Source of the DNA: Rosa chinensis | Taxonomy: Eukaryota > Streptophyta > Magnoliopsida > Rosales > Rosaceae | Length of the DNA: 64,000 nucleotides | Direction: 5' to 3' | NCBI RefSeq assembly: GCF_002994745.2 | Contig: NW_020126837.1 | Span: 124,001-188,000, forward strand | Shown: positions 26,057 to 37,719 of the stretch, piece by piece | How positions within the stretch are numbered: the first letter of the stretch is position 1 | How the letters are laid out: the number at the start of each line of letters is the position of its first letter | The notes under the pieces: model-generated | Seen by the model: the letters and a program-made list of their open reading frames with translations, nothing else | What the model was told of the DNA's origin: nothing | Database searches by the model: none | Program-made: the position numbers and the translations under genes

Positions 26057-26077
26057 AGGGTTTGCGTCACAAACCCT
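26057..26077. promoter_or_regulatory. Inverted telobox pair in the E2 5' LTR
   Basis: AGGGTTTG and CAAACCCT arms around CGTCA, about 535 bp upstream of the TATA box. Also at 29387-29407 (E3) and 58559-58579 (E8), not in E1, E4 or E5. Confidence 0.45.
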
Positions 26078-26683
26078 AATGTCATGGGCTTTGATGGGCC
26101 ATTATCCAATTTGCCGAAAATCCAAAGAGTTCTTGGGCCTCGTTGCTTCATCTTCAAGCCTTCTCATTTTCCAACGCAAAACACATTATTTTTCCATTTC
26201 TTTTTCATGGTTGCGTTGGAAACTTGCTAGGGAAGCCTTCCTCCTTTCCGCAGGGTTTCCTGGTTGGACCAGGAAAACTTCTTCTCTTCATTTCTGCTCA
26301 TTTCTGTGGCTCATTGTTCTTCATCTTTGCTCCCCTTGTAGTTCGCAAGCTCCTCTTTCCATTTATGAGTTCATTTCCACTTTCTAGCTCGGAGGTCCTG
26401 AAAATAGAAACTAGTAAGAAAAATAGAAACTTTCCTAAAAATGAAAAATGGCAACTTTCCAAAACTGAAAATGGGAAACTTTCTAAAAATGAAAAATAGA
26501 AACTACCGAAAATGGAAACTTACTAAAAATGATAAATAGAAACTACAAAAATAGAAACTTTCTACAAAGAGGAACTTTCCCAATCAAAGAATGGAAACTT
26601 TCCTAAACAGAGTTTTATTAAGGAAATAACGCAGAAAATGTAGGGAAATGCAGTTAAAACGTCGCATTAAAATGCTCCTATCA

Positions 26684-28788
26684 TTCTAGTGACTTTCAAA
26701 GCCATAGTTATTCTTCCAAACAATTTGATCACTTTGTTTCAATTTGAGTTTATGAACAGTGATTTTCCAAACTTCTCGCTTCTAAGGTTTAGGACTTGCT
26801 TTCAATTTTCGTGAAATAATGGCTTCTAAATCTTTCAATGCGTTGTTCTAGTGACATTCAATGCCATAGTTATTCATTCAAATAATTTGACCACTTTGTT
26901 TCAATTTGAGTAGATGAACAGTGATTTTCCAAACTTCTCGCTTCTAAAGTTAGGATTTGCTTTCGCTTTTAGTGAAATGACTTCCAAATCTTTCAATGCG
27001 TTGTTCTAGTGACATTCAAAGCCATAGTTATTCTTTCAAACAACTTGATCACTTTGTTTCAATTTGAGTTTATGAACAGTGATTTTCCAAACTTCTCGCT
27101 TCTAAGGTTTAGGACTTGCTTTCAATTTTCGTGAAATAATGGCTTCTAAATCTTTCAATGCGTTGTTCTAGTGACATTCAATGCCATAGTTATTCATTCA
27201 AATAATTTGACCACTTTGTTTCAATTTGAGTAGATGAACAGTGATTTTCCAAACTTCTCGCTTCTAAAGTTTAGGATTTGCTTTCTCTTTTCTTGAAATC
27301 GCTTCTAAATCTTTCAATGCGTTGTTTTAGTGACATTCAAAGCCATAGTTATTCTTCCAACAATTTGATCACTTTGTTTCAATTTGAGTTTATGAACAGT
27401 GATTTTCCAAACTTCTCGCTTCTAAGGTTTAGGATTTGCTTTCTCTTTTCGTGAAATAATGGCTTCTAAATCTTTCAATGCTTTGTTCTAGTGACATTCA
27501 AAGCCATAGTTAATCTTTCAAACAATTTGATCACTTTGTTTCAATTTGAGTAGATGAACAGTGATTTTCCAAACTTCTCGCTTCTAAAGTTTAGGATTCG
27601 CTTACTCTTTTCGTGAAATCGCTTCTAAATCTTTCAATGCCTTGTTCTAGTGACATTCAAAGCCATAGTTATTCTTTCAAACAATTTGATCACTTTGTTT
27701 CAATTTGAGTTTATGAACAGTGATTTTCCAAACTTCTCGCTTCTAAGGTTTAGGATTTGCTTTCTCTTTTCGTGAAATAATGGCTTCTAAATCTTTAAAT
27801 GCGTTGTTTTAGTGACATTCAAAGCCATAGTTATTCTTTCAAACAATTTGATCACATTGTTTCAATTTGAGTAGATGAACAGTGATTTTCAAAACTTCTC
27901 CCTTCTAGGGTTTAGGATTTGCTTTCTCTTTTCGTGAAATAATGGCTTCTAAATCTTTAAATGCGTTGTTCTAGTGACATTCAAAGCCATAGTTATTCTT
28001 TCAAATAATTTGATCACTTTGTTTCAATTTGAGTAGTTGAACAGTGATTTTCCAAACTTCTCGCTTCTAAAGTTTAGGATTTGCTTTCTCTTTTCGTGAA
28101 ATCGCATTTAAATCTTTCAATGCGTTGTTTTAGTGACATTCAAAGCCATAGTTATTCTTTCAAACAATTTGATCACTTTGTTTCAATTTGAGTTTATGAA
28201 CAGTGATTTTCCAAACTTCTCGCTTCTAAGGTTTAGGATTTGCTTTCTCTTTTCGTGAAATAATGGCTTCTAAATCTTTCAATGCTTTGTTCTAGTGACA
28301 TTCAAAGCCATAGTTAATCTTTCAAACAATTTGATCACTTTGTTTCAATTTGAGTAGATGAACAGTGATTTCCAAACTTCTCGCTTCTAAAGTTTAGGAT
28401 TCGCTTACTCTTTTCGTGAAATCGCTTCTAAATCTTTCAATGCGTTATTCTAGTGACATTCAAAGCCATAGTTATTCTTTCAAACAATTTGATCACTTTG
28501 TTTCAATTTGAGTTTATGAACAGTGATTTTCCAAACTTCTCGCTTCTAAGGTTTAGGATTGCTTTCTCTTTTCGTGAAATAATGGCTTCTAAATCTTTAA
28601 ATGCGTTGTTTTAGTGACATTCAAAGCCATAGTTATTCTTTCAAACAATTTGATCACATTGTTTCAATTTGAGTAGATGAATAGTGATTTTCAAAACTTC
28701 TCCCTTCTAGGGTTTAGGATTTGCTTTCAATTTTCGTGAAATAATGGCTTCTAAATCTTTCAATGCGTTGTTCTAGTGACATTCAATG
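26684..28788. repeat. Satellite array 2 (about 13 monomers)
   Basis: Continuation of array 1 after E2, same monomer family. It contains extra variants such as CGCATTTAAATC (28104), TCTCCCTTCTAGGG (27896) and TTCTTCCAA (27352). It is ended by E3 inside a monomer of the CAATGCCATAG variant. Confidence 0.97.
27184..28788. repeat. 1605-bp higher-order unit continued beyond E3
   Basis: The sequence from 27184 reappears from 50951 with the same order of rare variants (ATTCATTCAAATAATTTGAC, TTCTTCCAA, CTTTAAATGC, GAGTAGTTGAAC, CGCATTTAAATC) for at least 1.1 kb. If E3 is removed the period is 28789-27184 = 1605 bp, exactly five 321-bp dimers. Confidence 0.85.
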
Positions 28789-29386
28789 TGATAGGAGCAT
28801 TTTAATGCGACGTTTTAACTGCATTTCCCTACATTTTCTGCGTTATTTCCTTAATAAAACCCTGTTTAGGAAAGTTTCCATTCTTTGATTGGGAAAGTTC
28901 CTATTTGTAGAAAGTTCTATTTTTCGGTAGTTTCTATTTTTCATTTTTAGAAAGTTTCTCATTTTCAGTTTAGGAAAGTTGCCATTTTTATTTTAGGAAA
29001 GTTTCTATTTTTCTTACTAGTTTCTATTTTCAGGTCCTTGTCACAAATGAGCTGAAATGAGCTCACAAATGGAGAGAGAAGATAGCCAACGTTGGAGGGA
29101 GACAAGATGAAGTACAAAGGGAAGCACAAATGAGCAGAAATGAAGAAAAGAAGTTTTCCTAGTCCAACCAGGAAACCCGGTCCAGAAAAGGAGAGCTTGC
29201 CAAAACAAGACTCTTGAGCCAACCATGAATGGAGATCGAATTAATAAAGTGACATGGCATGAGAGAAGCTTCTTGAAGACTCTAGATGATGACATGGCAT
29301 AGAGGTGACGCATGGAGGCCCAAAACTCTCAAGACTTGTTGGATTTTCGGCTACTTGGATAAAAGCCCACAAAGGCCCATGGAACT

Positions 29387-29407
29387 AGGGTTTGTGACGC
29401 AAACCCT
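29387..29407. promoter_or_regulatory. Inverted telobox pair in the E3 LTR
   Basis: AGGGTTTG and CAAACCCT around TGACG; same place as in E2 and E8. Confidence 0.45.
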
Positions 29408-29968
29408 AGCCCTAAAGATGTTTTGCCGTGAAATCCTAGAGAGAAACAAGGAAGATGACGTGGAAAATCAGAAAATAATAAGAAGATTTCGGTGGAGATT
29501 TTCTAGGGAGATTTTCTTGGAATGAGATATTCTTGGAAGAGTTATCTTGAGCCTTTGCCGTTTAAAGAGAGAGAGAAGCTAGGGATTGCCGTGAGAAATA
29601 CAAGGAAGGAGAGAGAATTGCCGTGTGAATCAAAGAAGAACCTAGAAGATTTCGGCAAAGATATTTTCTAAGAGAGTTTTAAGGAAAGAGAAAAAGGTGG
29701 GAACCAAGAAACGGCTAAAAAGGAGTCTAGATTCATTCCTAGAATTCCTAAAGGAAGTTGGCCGAAATTAAACAAGAAAATCAGAAATTATCTCAAGGAA
29801 TTTCGGCAATATTTCTAGGGAATTAAAGAGAATTTTGTGATTGGTTGCACCACCTCATAGGGCTTATGTGGCAAGCTATCATTGGAGGAAACTATGTGGC
29901 ATTTTCAGATTAATTCCATGGAAAATAAAGAAGAAATTCACGGCTTGGAGACCAAGTTGGCCGTCCCC

Positions 29969-29975
29969 TATATAA
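29969..29975 (+). promoter_or_regulatory. E3 promoter TATA box
   Basis: TATATAA after GTCCCC, followed by CCTCCCCTCTTCTCAACG. Same layout as the other LTRs. Confidence 0.6.
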
Positions 29976-31123
29976 CCTCCCCTCTTCTCAACGTTTTGAG
30001 TTCCACACTTTTGCATTTACACTTTGAGAAAAAAAATCAGAAACTCTCTCTAGCCTAGCCGTGCTCTTCTCCATCCTCTAGGGCAACCACGAAGTGCAAG
30101 CAAGGCCAAGGAAGAAGAGGACAAGCCGTGCACATCATCCATCACCATCCTTGAAGATTGCTTTCGAAATTCAAGAGACCATTCATCACTTCATTCATCT
30201 CATCTTCATCACGGTGTAATCCGATTCTCCTTGTACCTTTGCTTTGTATTTTCGTTGGTTTTGCCTTAGTTGACACATATGTATGAACAAGTGTTGTTTT
30301 CTGAAATTTTATGATTAATTGTTAATTTTCAGATTCATATATTGCGATTTATGGTTGCTTTTGTGTGAGTGTTTGATTAAATTTGCATGATAGAAATCTT
30401 TTGTATGATAATCTTGAATGGTTCGAAACATTTAGGGTTTTTATGTGAATGTTGCTACGAATTCGAGAACATGGATCAACTTTTTGGTTTTGTGTTCTTG
30501 AATCGATAAGTAGTAAAGGTTTTGTACAAAAACCGAATTTAATCAAAGAAGATTGCAATTAGGTGGACTTTTTCATACTAAGTTGCACATTTGAGTTGAT
30601 AGTCTTTCTAGGTGCTTAATGCATTAATCATGACATGATTGACTAGCTTTCTAGGGCTTGATTGCATGTTTGATAGAATTAATCTAGGTGCTTTCGCTTA
30701 GGTTAATTAGCATTGAAAGTAAAATATGGGAAATTGTTTGCTTTTGAACGTTTCACATGATCAACTCCTCTTGCATCACTATGATGAACAATGATGAACT
30801 TGAATCAATTTTAATCATGAGTTTCGAATTTGATCTTTGTTCTTGCATCCCATTTATATTTTATGTTTTGCATTTTAATTGTTTTGTTAACTTAGTTTAA
30901 AACTAGAAAACCAAAAATCAAAAATCCCCCCTTTTTCGTAAATATGTATATATTTTGTTATATTTTTGTAAATATTATACTTTGTTTTAATTTTAATTGT
31001 TTAATTGTTTGACAATGACAGGTGTACCCTCAATCCCCGGAATAGAACGATCCCTATTTACTTTATACTACTAATGACATTTCAGGGTTAAATTGGTCGC
31101 TTCCCAAAAGCGACATCAATTTT

Positions 31124-31141
31124 TGGCGCCGTTGCCGGGGA
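31124..31141 (+). promoter_or_regulatory. E3 primer-binding site (tRNA-Asp)
   Basis: TGGCGCCGTTGCCGGGGA, 5 nt after the LTR; identical to E2. Confidence 0.95.
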
Positions 31142-32351
31142 TTGAAAATCATTTGCCATATTGTGAATATTTGTTTTGTATATTGTGACCGAAAAAAAAA
31201 AAAAATTACTTGTTAATTATTTTGTAATTGTCGAAAATTAGTAGATTAATTACTTAGGTTGTTATTTATATTGTTGAATACAAATTTTATTGTAAGTTGT
31301 AAATTAAAGAAGGAATAGGTGAAGTCGTGTTTATTAATATTGGCCTAAACCCCTTATTGGTACCTAGTTCAGGTCCCTTAAGTTGAGGCGGCCTTTATTA
31401 ACATTCATTGAACTGTCTTCACACTTAGGACCTTTTTCATCCAAGTAAGTATAGCCTATGTGGGATGGTGTCTAGGAAAGGGGACAACGCTCATGACAGG
31501 TTCTTGAATCCAGAAGTGCGTGCAAATGAGCCTAAACCACAATGTGGGAGTAGCCTATGCTAAATGGATCCTACCTCTTGTGTTCGTCCTCCCCTACCTG
31601 GCCATTTCAGTAAGGTTGCCCAAAGGATGTAAGAGGGACTTAGTGTCTTGACGACTATACTTGGGCCGCACGTCCTCTTGATTTACTGCTTGGAATTGAA
31701 TTTGAAATCAATGGTATTTATAACAAATGAAAATATTGTGATTCACTAAGGTATATTGGATTAAACATAGTCTTGAAAAGGGTAGCTGTTTCAGTCCCAT
31801 TGCACATCGAGACTCCCTGTTCCCGTACCTAAGTGTTGAAATAATTGTAAAGAAAAGGAAGAAAAACAAATATTGTAAGTATTTCGAAAAAAAAAAAAAA
31901 AAAAAAAGAAGAAGAAGAAAAAAAAAAAAAAAAAGTGTACAAAGTGTGACGTTTTGTTGTGTAAAAGTTGTGTTTACAATGTGTCAAATTTTGTTAAACA
32001 AAAGAAATTTAAAGAATTAATTGTGAATATTGTTAAATTCTTGATTGTTATAAGTGTGTAAATCGTATGAGTAGATAAGGGCCCTTTTGTTAATATTGGC
32101 CTTAACCCTTCATTAGTGCCTTTCTAAGGTCTTTTGAAGTTGAGGGCGGCTTTTATTAACATTTGGAGGACTGTCTAACACATGAGTTCTTTTCAAGCTG
32201 AGTAAGGGGCATATAGGTGGTGTCTTAGGTTGAGACCCTGGGTGATGGGTTCAAATTGGATCTCAGAGATACTATAGACTGTGCGTAAACCACGATGTGG
32301 GAGTAGCCAATAGGGGCCTAAACCTCAATGAGGGAGTAGCCTCCGTAGTGT
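31142..32351 (+). other. E3 leader, first part, with duplicated module
   Basis: Non-coding leader interrupted by E4 and resuming at 40008-40476. Module copies lie at about 31328-31555 and 32094-32308. Both start with TTAATATTGGCCT and end with a GTGGGAGTAGCC phrase. An A-rich run (31881-31935) separates them. Confidence 0.8.
32347..32351. repeat. Target-site duplication (AGTGT) of E4, left copy
   Basis: AGTGT at 32347-32351 and 40003-40007. E8 shows the empty site in its leader near 61425. Confidence 0.97.
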
Positions 32352-34629
32352 TGATGCGCCTGAAAGGCAAGCGCGCAATTTAACCCTGAAATTATCGTTA
32401 GTAGTATAAGCAAATAGGGATCGTTCTATTCCGGGGATTGAGGGTACACATGTCAATGTAGGACAAACAAACAATTAAAAATAAAACAAAGTATAATATT
32501 TACAAAGATATTCACAAGTACAAACATTATTTACGAAAAGGGGGGAGATTTTGTTTTTGGGTTTTGAAAATAAATTAAGTTTACAAAACAATTAAAATGC
32601 AAAACATAAATACAAAGATGGAATGAGAGAACAAAGATCAAAATCGAAACATATGATTAAAATTGACTCAAACCCTAATATTGTTCATCTAAGTCATGAG
32701 AAGGAGAGGGTACACCTGTCATTATCAAACAATTAAACAATTAAAATTAAAACAAAGTATAATATTCACAAATATATTCACAAGTATAAACATTATTTAC
32801 GAAAAAGGGGGAATTTTGTTTTTGATTTTCGAAAATTAACCTAAGTAAAGAAAACAAATAAAATGCAAAAACATAAAAACACAAATGGAATGAGAGAACA
32901 AAGATCAAAACCGAAACTTATGATTGAAATTGACTCAAACCCTAATATCATTCATCTAAGTCATGAGAAAGGAGTTGATCATGTGAAACATTCGAAAGCA
33001 AATGAATTCCCATTTTTTACTTTTCAATGCTAATTAACCTAAGCGAAAGCACCTAGATTAATCCTATCAAACATGCAATCAAACCCTAGAAAGCTAGTCA
33101 ATCATGTCATGTTTAACGCATTACACATAGAGAAAGGCTATCAACTCAAGTGTACAACTTAGTATGGAAAAGTCCACCTAATTGCAATCCTCGTTAATTA
33201 AATTCGATCTTTGTACAAAACCTTTACTACTTTGATTCAAGTTTACACAAAACGAAAAGTCGATTTCATGTTCTTAAACCTAGCACCAAGTATATCGAAA
33301 CCCTAAGTGTTTGCAACCACATAAGATTAAAATACAAAAGTTATCTATAACGCAAATTTAATTAAACAAACCCACATAAGCAACTCTCGAATCACAATAA
33401 TATGAATCTGAAAATTCTCAATTAATCATAAAAATTCCAGAAATTAATATTTGTTCAAACACATATGTCAACTAGTTCATAACCAACGAAATTCAAAGCA
33501 AAGGTTACAAAGGAGAATCGGATTACACCGTGAGATGGGGATGGTGATGAACGATTGATGTGGTGGTCTCTTGAATCTCGAAAGCAAGCTTCAAGGTTGG
33601 AGATGGATGATGGATGCTCACGGCTATGCTTCTTCTCCCTTGGCCTTGCTTGAACTCGTGGAGATGACTAGAGGATGGAGAAACTCACGGCTATGCTAAG
33701 AAGATTTTCTGATTTTTTTTCTAAAGTGTAAATTGTATGGGGGAGAGGAACCTTTGACGTTGAGAAAGGGGAGTTTTATATAGGAGCATGGCTAGGGTTC
33801 ACAAAGCAATCAGAATTTTCCACATAGCTTCAACCAATGATAATTCGCCAAGTAAGCTTGTGATGTGGTCCAACCAATCATAGAATGCCAAGTAAGCCTT
33901 GTGATGTGTTCCAACCAATCATAATTCTCTAAACTACCTCCCTAATATTTAATTGCCGAATTTCCTTGAAATTATTCTGATTTTCTTCATGAATTTCGGC
34001 CAACATTCCTTTAGGGAATTTAGGGATGAATCTAGACGCCTTTTAGCTTTTCCTTGGTGCACACATATTTTCCTTCCATAAATATCTCCCTTGAATCTCT
34101 CTTGGCGTCATCTCCTTGATTATTTCTGATTTTCACGTTGGCAATCACATCAAATTATTCCTCCAACAATATTTCTTTCCATAAAGTCTCCCAAGAAAAT
34201 CTCTCCTTGAAATCCTCAATCAATCATCTTCAATTCCCACGTTGTCACCTTGTTTTTCCTTAAGTATTACACGGCAAATTTAATTCCCAAGGAAAATGTA
34301 TTTTCCTTTTTTAAAAACTCTTCCTTGAATCCCTCCTTGCCATGTCATCTTCATGAAACTTGTCGTTCCATTTATGAACTCAATTCAGCTTATTTATTCC
34401 AAAAACCTGAAAATAGAAGCTTTCTAAAATAAGAAATTGAAACTTTCTTAAACTAAAATGGAAACTTTCTAAAAATGGAAAATAGAAACTACAAAACGGA
34501 AACTTTCTACAATTAGGAACTTTCCCAATCAAAGAATGGAAACTTCCCTAAACAGAGTTTTAATAAGGAAATAACGCAAGAAATGTAGGGAAATAACAGT
34601 TAAAACGTCGCATTAAAATGCTCCTATCA
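32352..34629 (-). repeat. E4 3' LTR
   Basis: 2278 bp, terminal stem TGCGC/GCGCA. Contains a tandem duplication of about 266 bp (32441-32706 and 32707-32974), also present in the other LTR. Confidence 0.95.
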
Positions 34630-34645
34630 AATTCCCCCACACTTA
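34630..34645 (-). promoter_or_regulatory. E4 polypurine tract
   Basis: Minus strand TAAGTGTGGGGGAATT next to the 3' LTR. Confidence 0.9.
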
Positions 34646-35381
34646 GCTTTTGCTAGTCCCTTAGCAAAATCACACAAAGACACACACTAAGACTCAACGA
34701 AAATTTAAAGACTCAACCAAACGAAAATTCTATTGCCCTTCAACTTTTTGTCTCAACAATCTCTTACTTTCACAACACCAAGATTAGCACTTAACCAAGA
34801 GTCAATGTTTAAGCATTCGAGAGTTAATTGAAACACATAATTTACACATACACAAGTAGGACTTGGTTGTAACAATGGTGATGGGTTCTGTCAAGCATGT
34901 TTCAAACAAGTTTGATTCAATCCTCACAAGGCATATCCACTCTTTCTTCTCTCAGAATTCAAGGCAATGCTTAAAAGCTTATACACTCAAGTATATGTGA
35001 AAGATAGCAAGTATATCACATATTATATGAAACGAAAGCACATGCATACAATTTTCTTTTAAAGATCTCATGAAAGGTACCAACTACTTGCACAGATGGA
35101 CCCAAGCCATATGTTCAACTCTTGTAACTCATCTCCACATCAAGGGCTGTCCCATCTTAAGGATCAAGAAGGTCTTGTCAAGGGTTGTAATGGGGTCATG
35201 GCTCAAGGTTTAAAGAAACGAAGGGTAAGGAATTTTAACAAGGTGTCCTCAAAACCTAGTAGAGCTCATGCAGATGTAAAGAGACTTCTAGAAATCCACC
35301 AATTATGCAAAAACGTCACTTCCCATAGAGGTTTTATAAAGGGCCTAATGACTTCATGTTGGGCCCTAACTTCACTCTAAA

Positions 35382-35533
35382 CTTCCTTTGAACTCTAGTG
35401 AATTGGACAAAGGCCAAATTTTTTGTAATGGGCCTTCAATTCAAAACAAACTCCAAACTTCCTTTGAACTCTAGTGAATTGGACAAAGGCCAAATTTTTT
35501 GTAATGGGCCTTCAATTCAAAACAAACTCCAAA
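35382..35533. repeat. Perfect 76-bp tandem duplication in E4
   Basis: Two identical 76-bp units back to back; single in E2 and E5. Confidence 0.95.
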
Positions 35534-36738
35534 CTCACTAAGTATGGGGGACTAAAATCCATAGACTTATTTTTCTTTCCTTCCTTTTTCTTTCTAGCCG
35601 TGTAAATTTTTTTCTTTTTTTTTTTACGGCTCCACATATATTTTTCCATGGACAAGTCTACCCCCACACTTGAACTTTCACCTCTTCTCAATCTTCATTC
35701 TCAGTGCCAAATCCTTAAGTAAAGTCCCAAAAGATAGCTCCACTAAGTTTTTAGAACAAAGGGTAAGAGTGTAGCTATACTAAGGTTCAGGGTTAAGGAT
35801 TTTAAGGGTGATGAAAGAAAAGGCTTAATGTAGGCTCAAAGGGGTTTATCTAGGGGGTCCCACGACGGGCACAAATAGGGACACAAGCTCATTTCGCAAT
35901 GGTGGTAATTCCTAAGGTGCCTCTATCCTTTCCAGAATTAGGGCCATGTATTGATAAAACGTCTCAACAAGCACAAGAGTGAATTCTAGCATTCTCTAGT
36001 CCATCAAACTTAATCTATGGCAAGCAATCAATCAAATGAAGAATAATGAGATCATCAAAACATCGCCAAGAAATTAATAATATATTTTTCATTTATCACT
36101 CCAAGAAAAAGGGACATGGGCTCAAATATCTCACATGGGCTTTATGAATCAAAACTCATCTTAACATGCTCATATTCTGTACCAAAGTCACGAAATCCAT
36201 ATCCACTACACATGCATACATTTTTCATATATCTCAATTAACCAAAGAATACCATGTTAAAAAATCATCTCAATTTTGTGATCCTCTTTTAATCATGATT
36301 TCAGAGATATAGAATCATCCTAGACAGTTGAAAGGGCATCCTAAGACTCAAAACAAAAACAAAAGCAACGAAAATTTTTAAATTTTTGACATTTTTCACT
36401 TTTTTGTATTTTTCAATATATGACTCAAGATAAAAGTGTAAATCCCTTCCCCCACACTTAAATATTGCATTGTCCTCAATGTAATCAATCATAAGCATGC
36501 AATGAAACAATTAAGCATATAGGAATGGAATTTACGAAAAGACTACAAAAATAAAGGAGAAAATTATAAAGTAAAAGAAATAGCGAAAGAGAAAGCAAAT
36601 CTGTGTTATTGAAGACTCCTTCACAGCTGCTTCTGAATTGGGTTGCCTCCCAAGCAGCGCTTGAATTTAACGTCTTTCAGCCAGACGGTACCTCCATTAA
36701 ATAAAGTTAGTGACTATAATTAACAAAGAAATACAAAA

Positions 36739-36746
<8 letters not shown>

Positions 36747-36777
<31 letters not shown>
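36747..36777. repeat. AT microsatellite in E4
   Basis: About 15 TA units; E5 has only a T run at the homologous place. Confidence 0.95.
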
Positions 36778-36780
<3 letters not shown>

Positions 36781-37696
36781 AAGTATAACAAGTTAGTGAA
36801 TTACAAACTACATGTAATATTAACAAGTTAAGTACACAAGTTAACAAGTTAGTACATAAGACACAAGTTAAGTACACAAGTGAGTAAAAAAAAAAAAACA
36901 CGAAAAATATTTACACAAGTGTTTTTTTTTTCTTTTCTTTCTTTGTACGAAAATACTTACAAATATTTACATTCTTTCCTTTCCTTTACAATTATTTTCA
37001 ACACTTAGGTACGGGAATAGGGAGTCTCGATGTGCAATGGGACTGAAACAGCTACCCTTTTCAAGACTATGTTTAATCCAATATACCTTAGTGAATCACA
37101 ATATTTTCATTTGTTATATATATCATTGATATCAAATTAAATTCCAAGCTGTAAATCAAGAGGACGTGCGGCCCAAGTATAGTCGTCTAGACACCAAGTC
37201 TCTCCTACATCCTTGGGCAACCTTACTGAAATGGCCAGGTAGGGGAGGGCGACCACGAGAGGTAGAATCCATTTTGGCATGAGCTACTCCCACATTGTGG
37301 TTTAGGCCCATTTGTAAGCACTTCTGAATTCAAGAACCAGTCATGAGCGTTGTCCCCTTCCTAGACACCATCCCACATAGGCTATACTTACTTGGATGAA
37401 AAAGGTCCTAAGTGTGAAGACAGTTCAATGAATGTTAATAAAGGCCGCTCTCAACCTTAAGGGACCTGAACTAGGCACCAATAAGGGTTTAGGCCAATAT
37501 TAATAAACACGACTTCACCTATTCCTCTTTAATTTACAACTCACAATTAAAATTCGTGTTCAATAATATAAATAACAACCTAAGTAATTAACTAACTAAT
37601 TTACAGAATTACAAACAATTAACAAGTAATTTTTTTTTTTCGAACACAATGAATAAACAAAACAAATATTCACATATTTAACAAGTGATTTTTCAA

Positions 37697-37714
37697 TCCC
37701 CGGCAACGGCGCCA
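37697..37714 (-). promoter_or_regulatory. E4 primer-binding site (tRNA-Asp)
   Basis: Same 18-nt site as E2, 5 nt from the 5' LTR. Confidence 0.95.
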
Positions 37715-37719
37715 AAAAT

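Larger units (their letters stand above)
12695..26683 (-). mobile_element. E2: complete Athila-lineage LTR retrotransposon
   Basis: A 13,989-bp element on the minus strand with all expected parts: 5' LTR (24375-26683), tRNA-Asp primer site, 1.7-kb leader, single gag-pol frame, 2-kb 3' non-coding region, polypurine tract and 3' LTR (12695-15004). By eye the two LTRs differ at only about four places, three of them one-base length changes, so insertion was recent. It split a satellite monomer. The open frame and matched signals make it a plausible autonomous element. There is no env-like frame between pol and the 3' LTR. Lineage is assigned from the protease DLGAS motif, primer type, LTR size and absence of a chromodomain. 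Confidence 0.95.
24375..26683 (-). repeat. E2 5' LTR
   Basis: 2309 bp, minus strand. Contains the element promoter, an inverted telobox pair, the U5 tRNA-like segment (24452-24462) and a terminal hairpin GTCGCT/AGCGAC. Confidence 0.95.
28789..31118 (+). repeat. E3 5' LTR
   Basis: 2330 bp from TGATAGGAGC to GCGACATCA. Same subfamily as the E2 LTR (terminal hairpin GTCGCT/AGCGAC and an inverted telobox), but clearly diverged in U3. Confidence 0.95.
34646..37696 (-). other. E4 internal region, non-coding
   Basis: 3' non-coding part (34646 to about 36690), hairpin motif (36639-36662), then leader (about 36697-37696). No significant frame. A perfect 76-bp tandem duplication lies at 35382-35457 and 35458-35533, and an AT microsatellite at 36747-36777. 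Confidence 0.85.
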
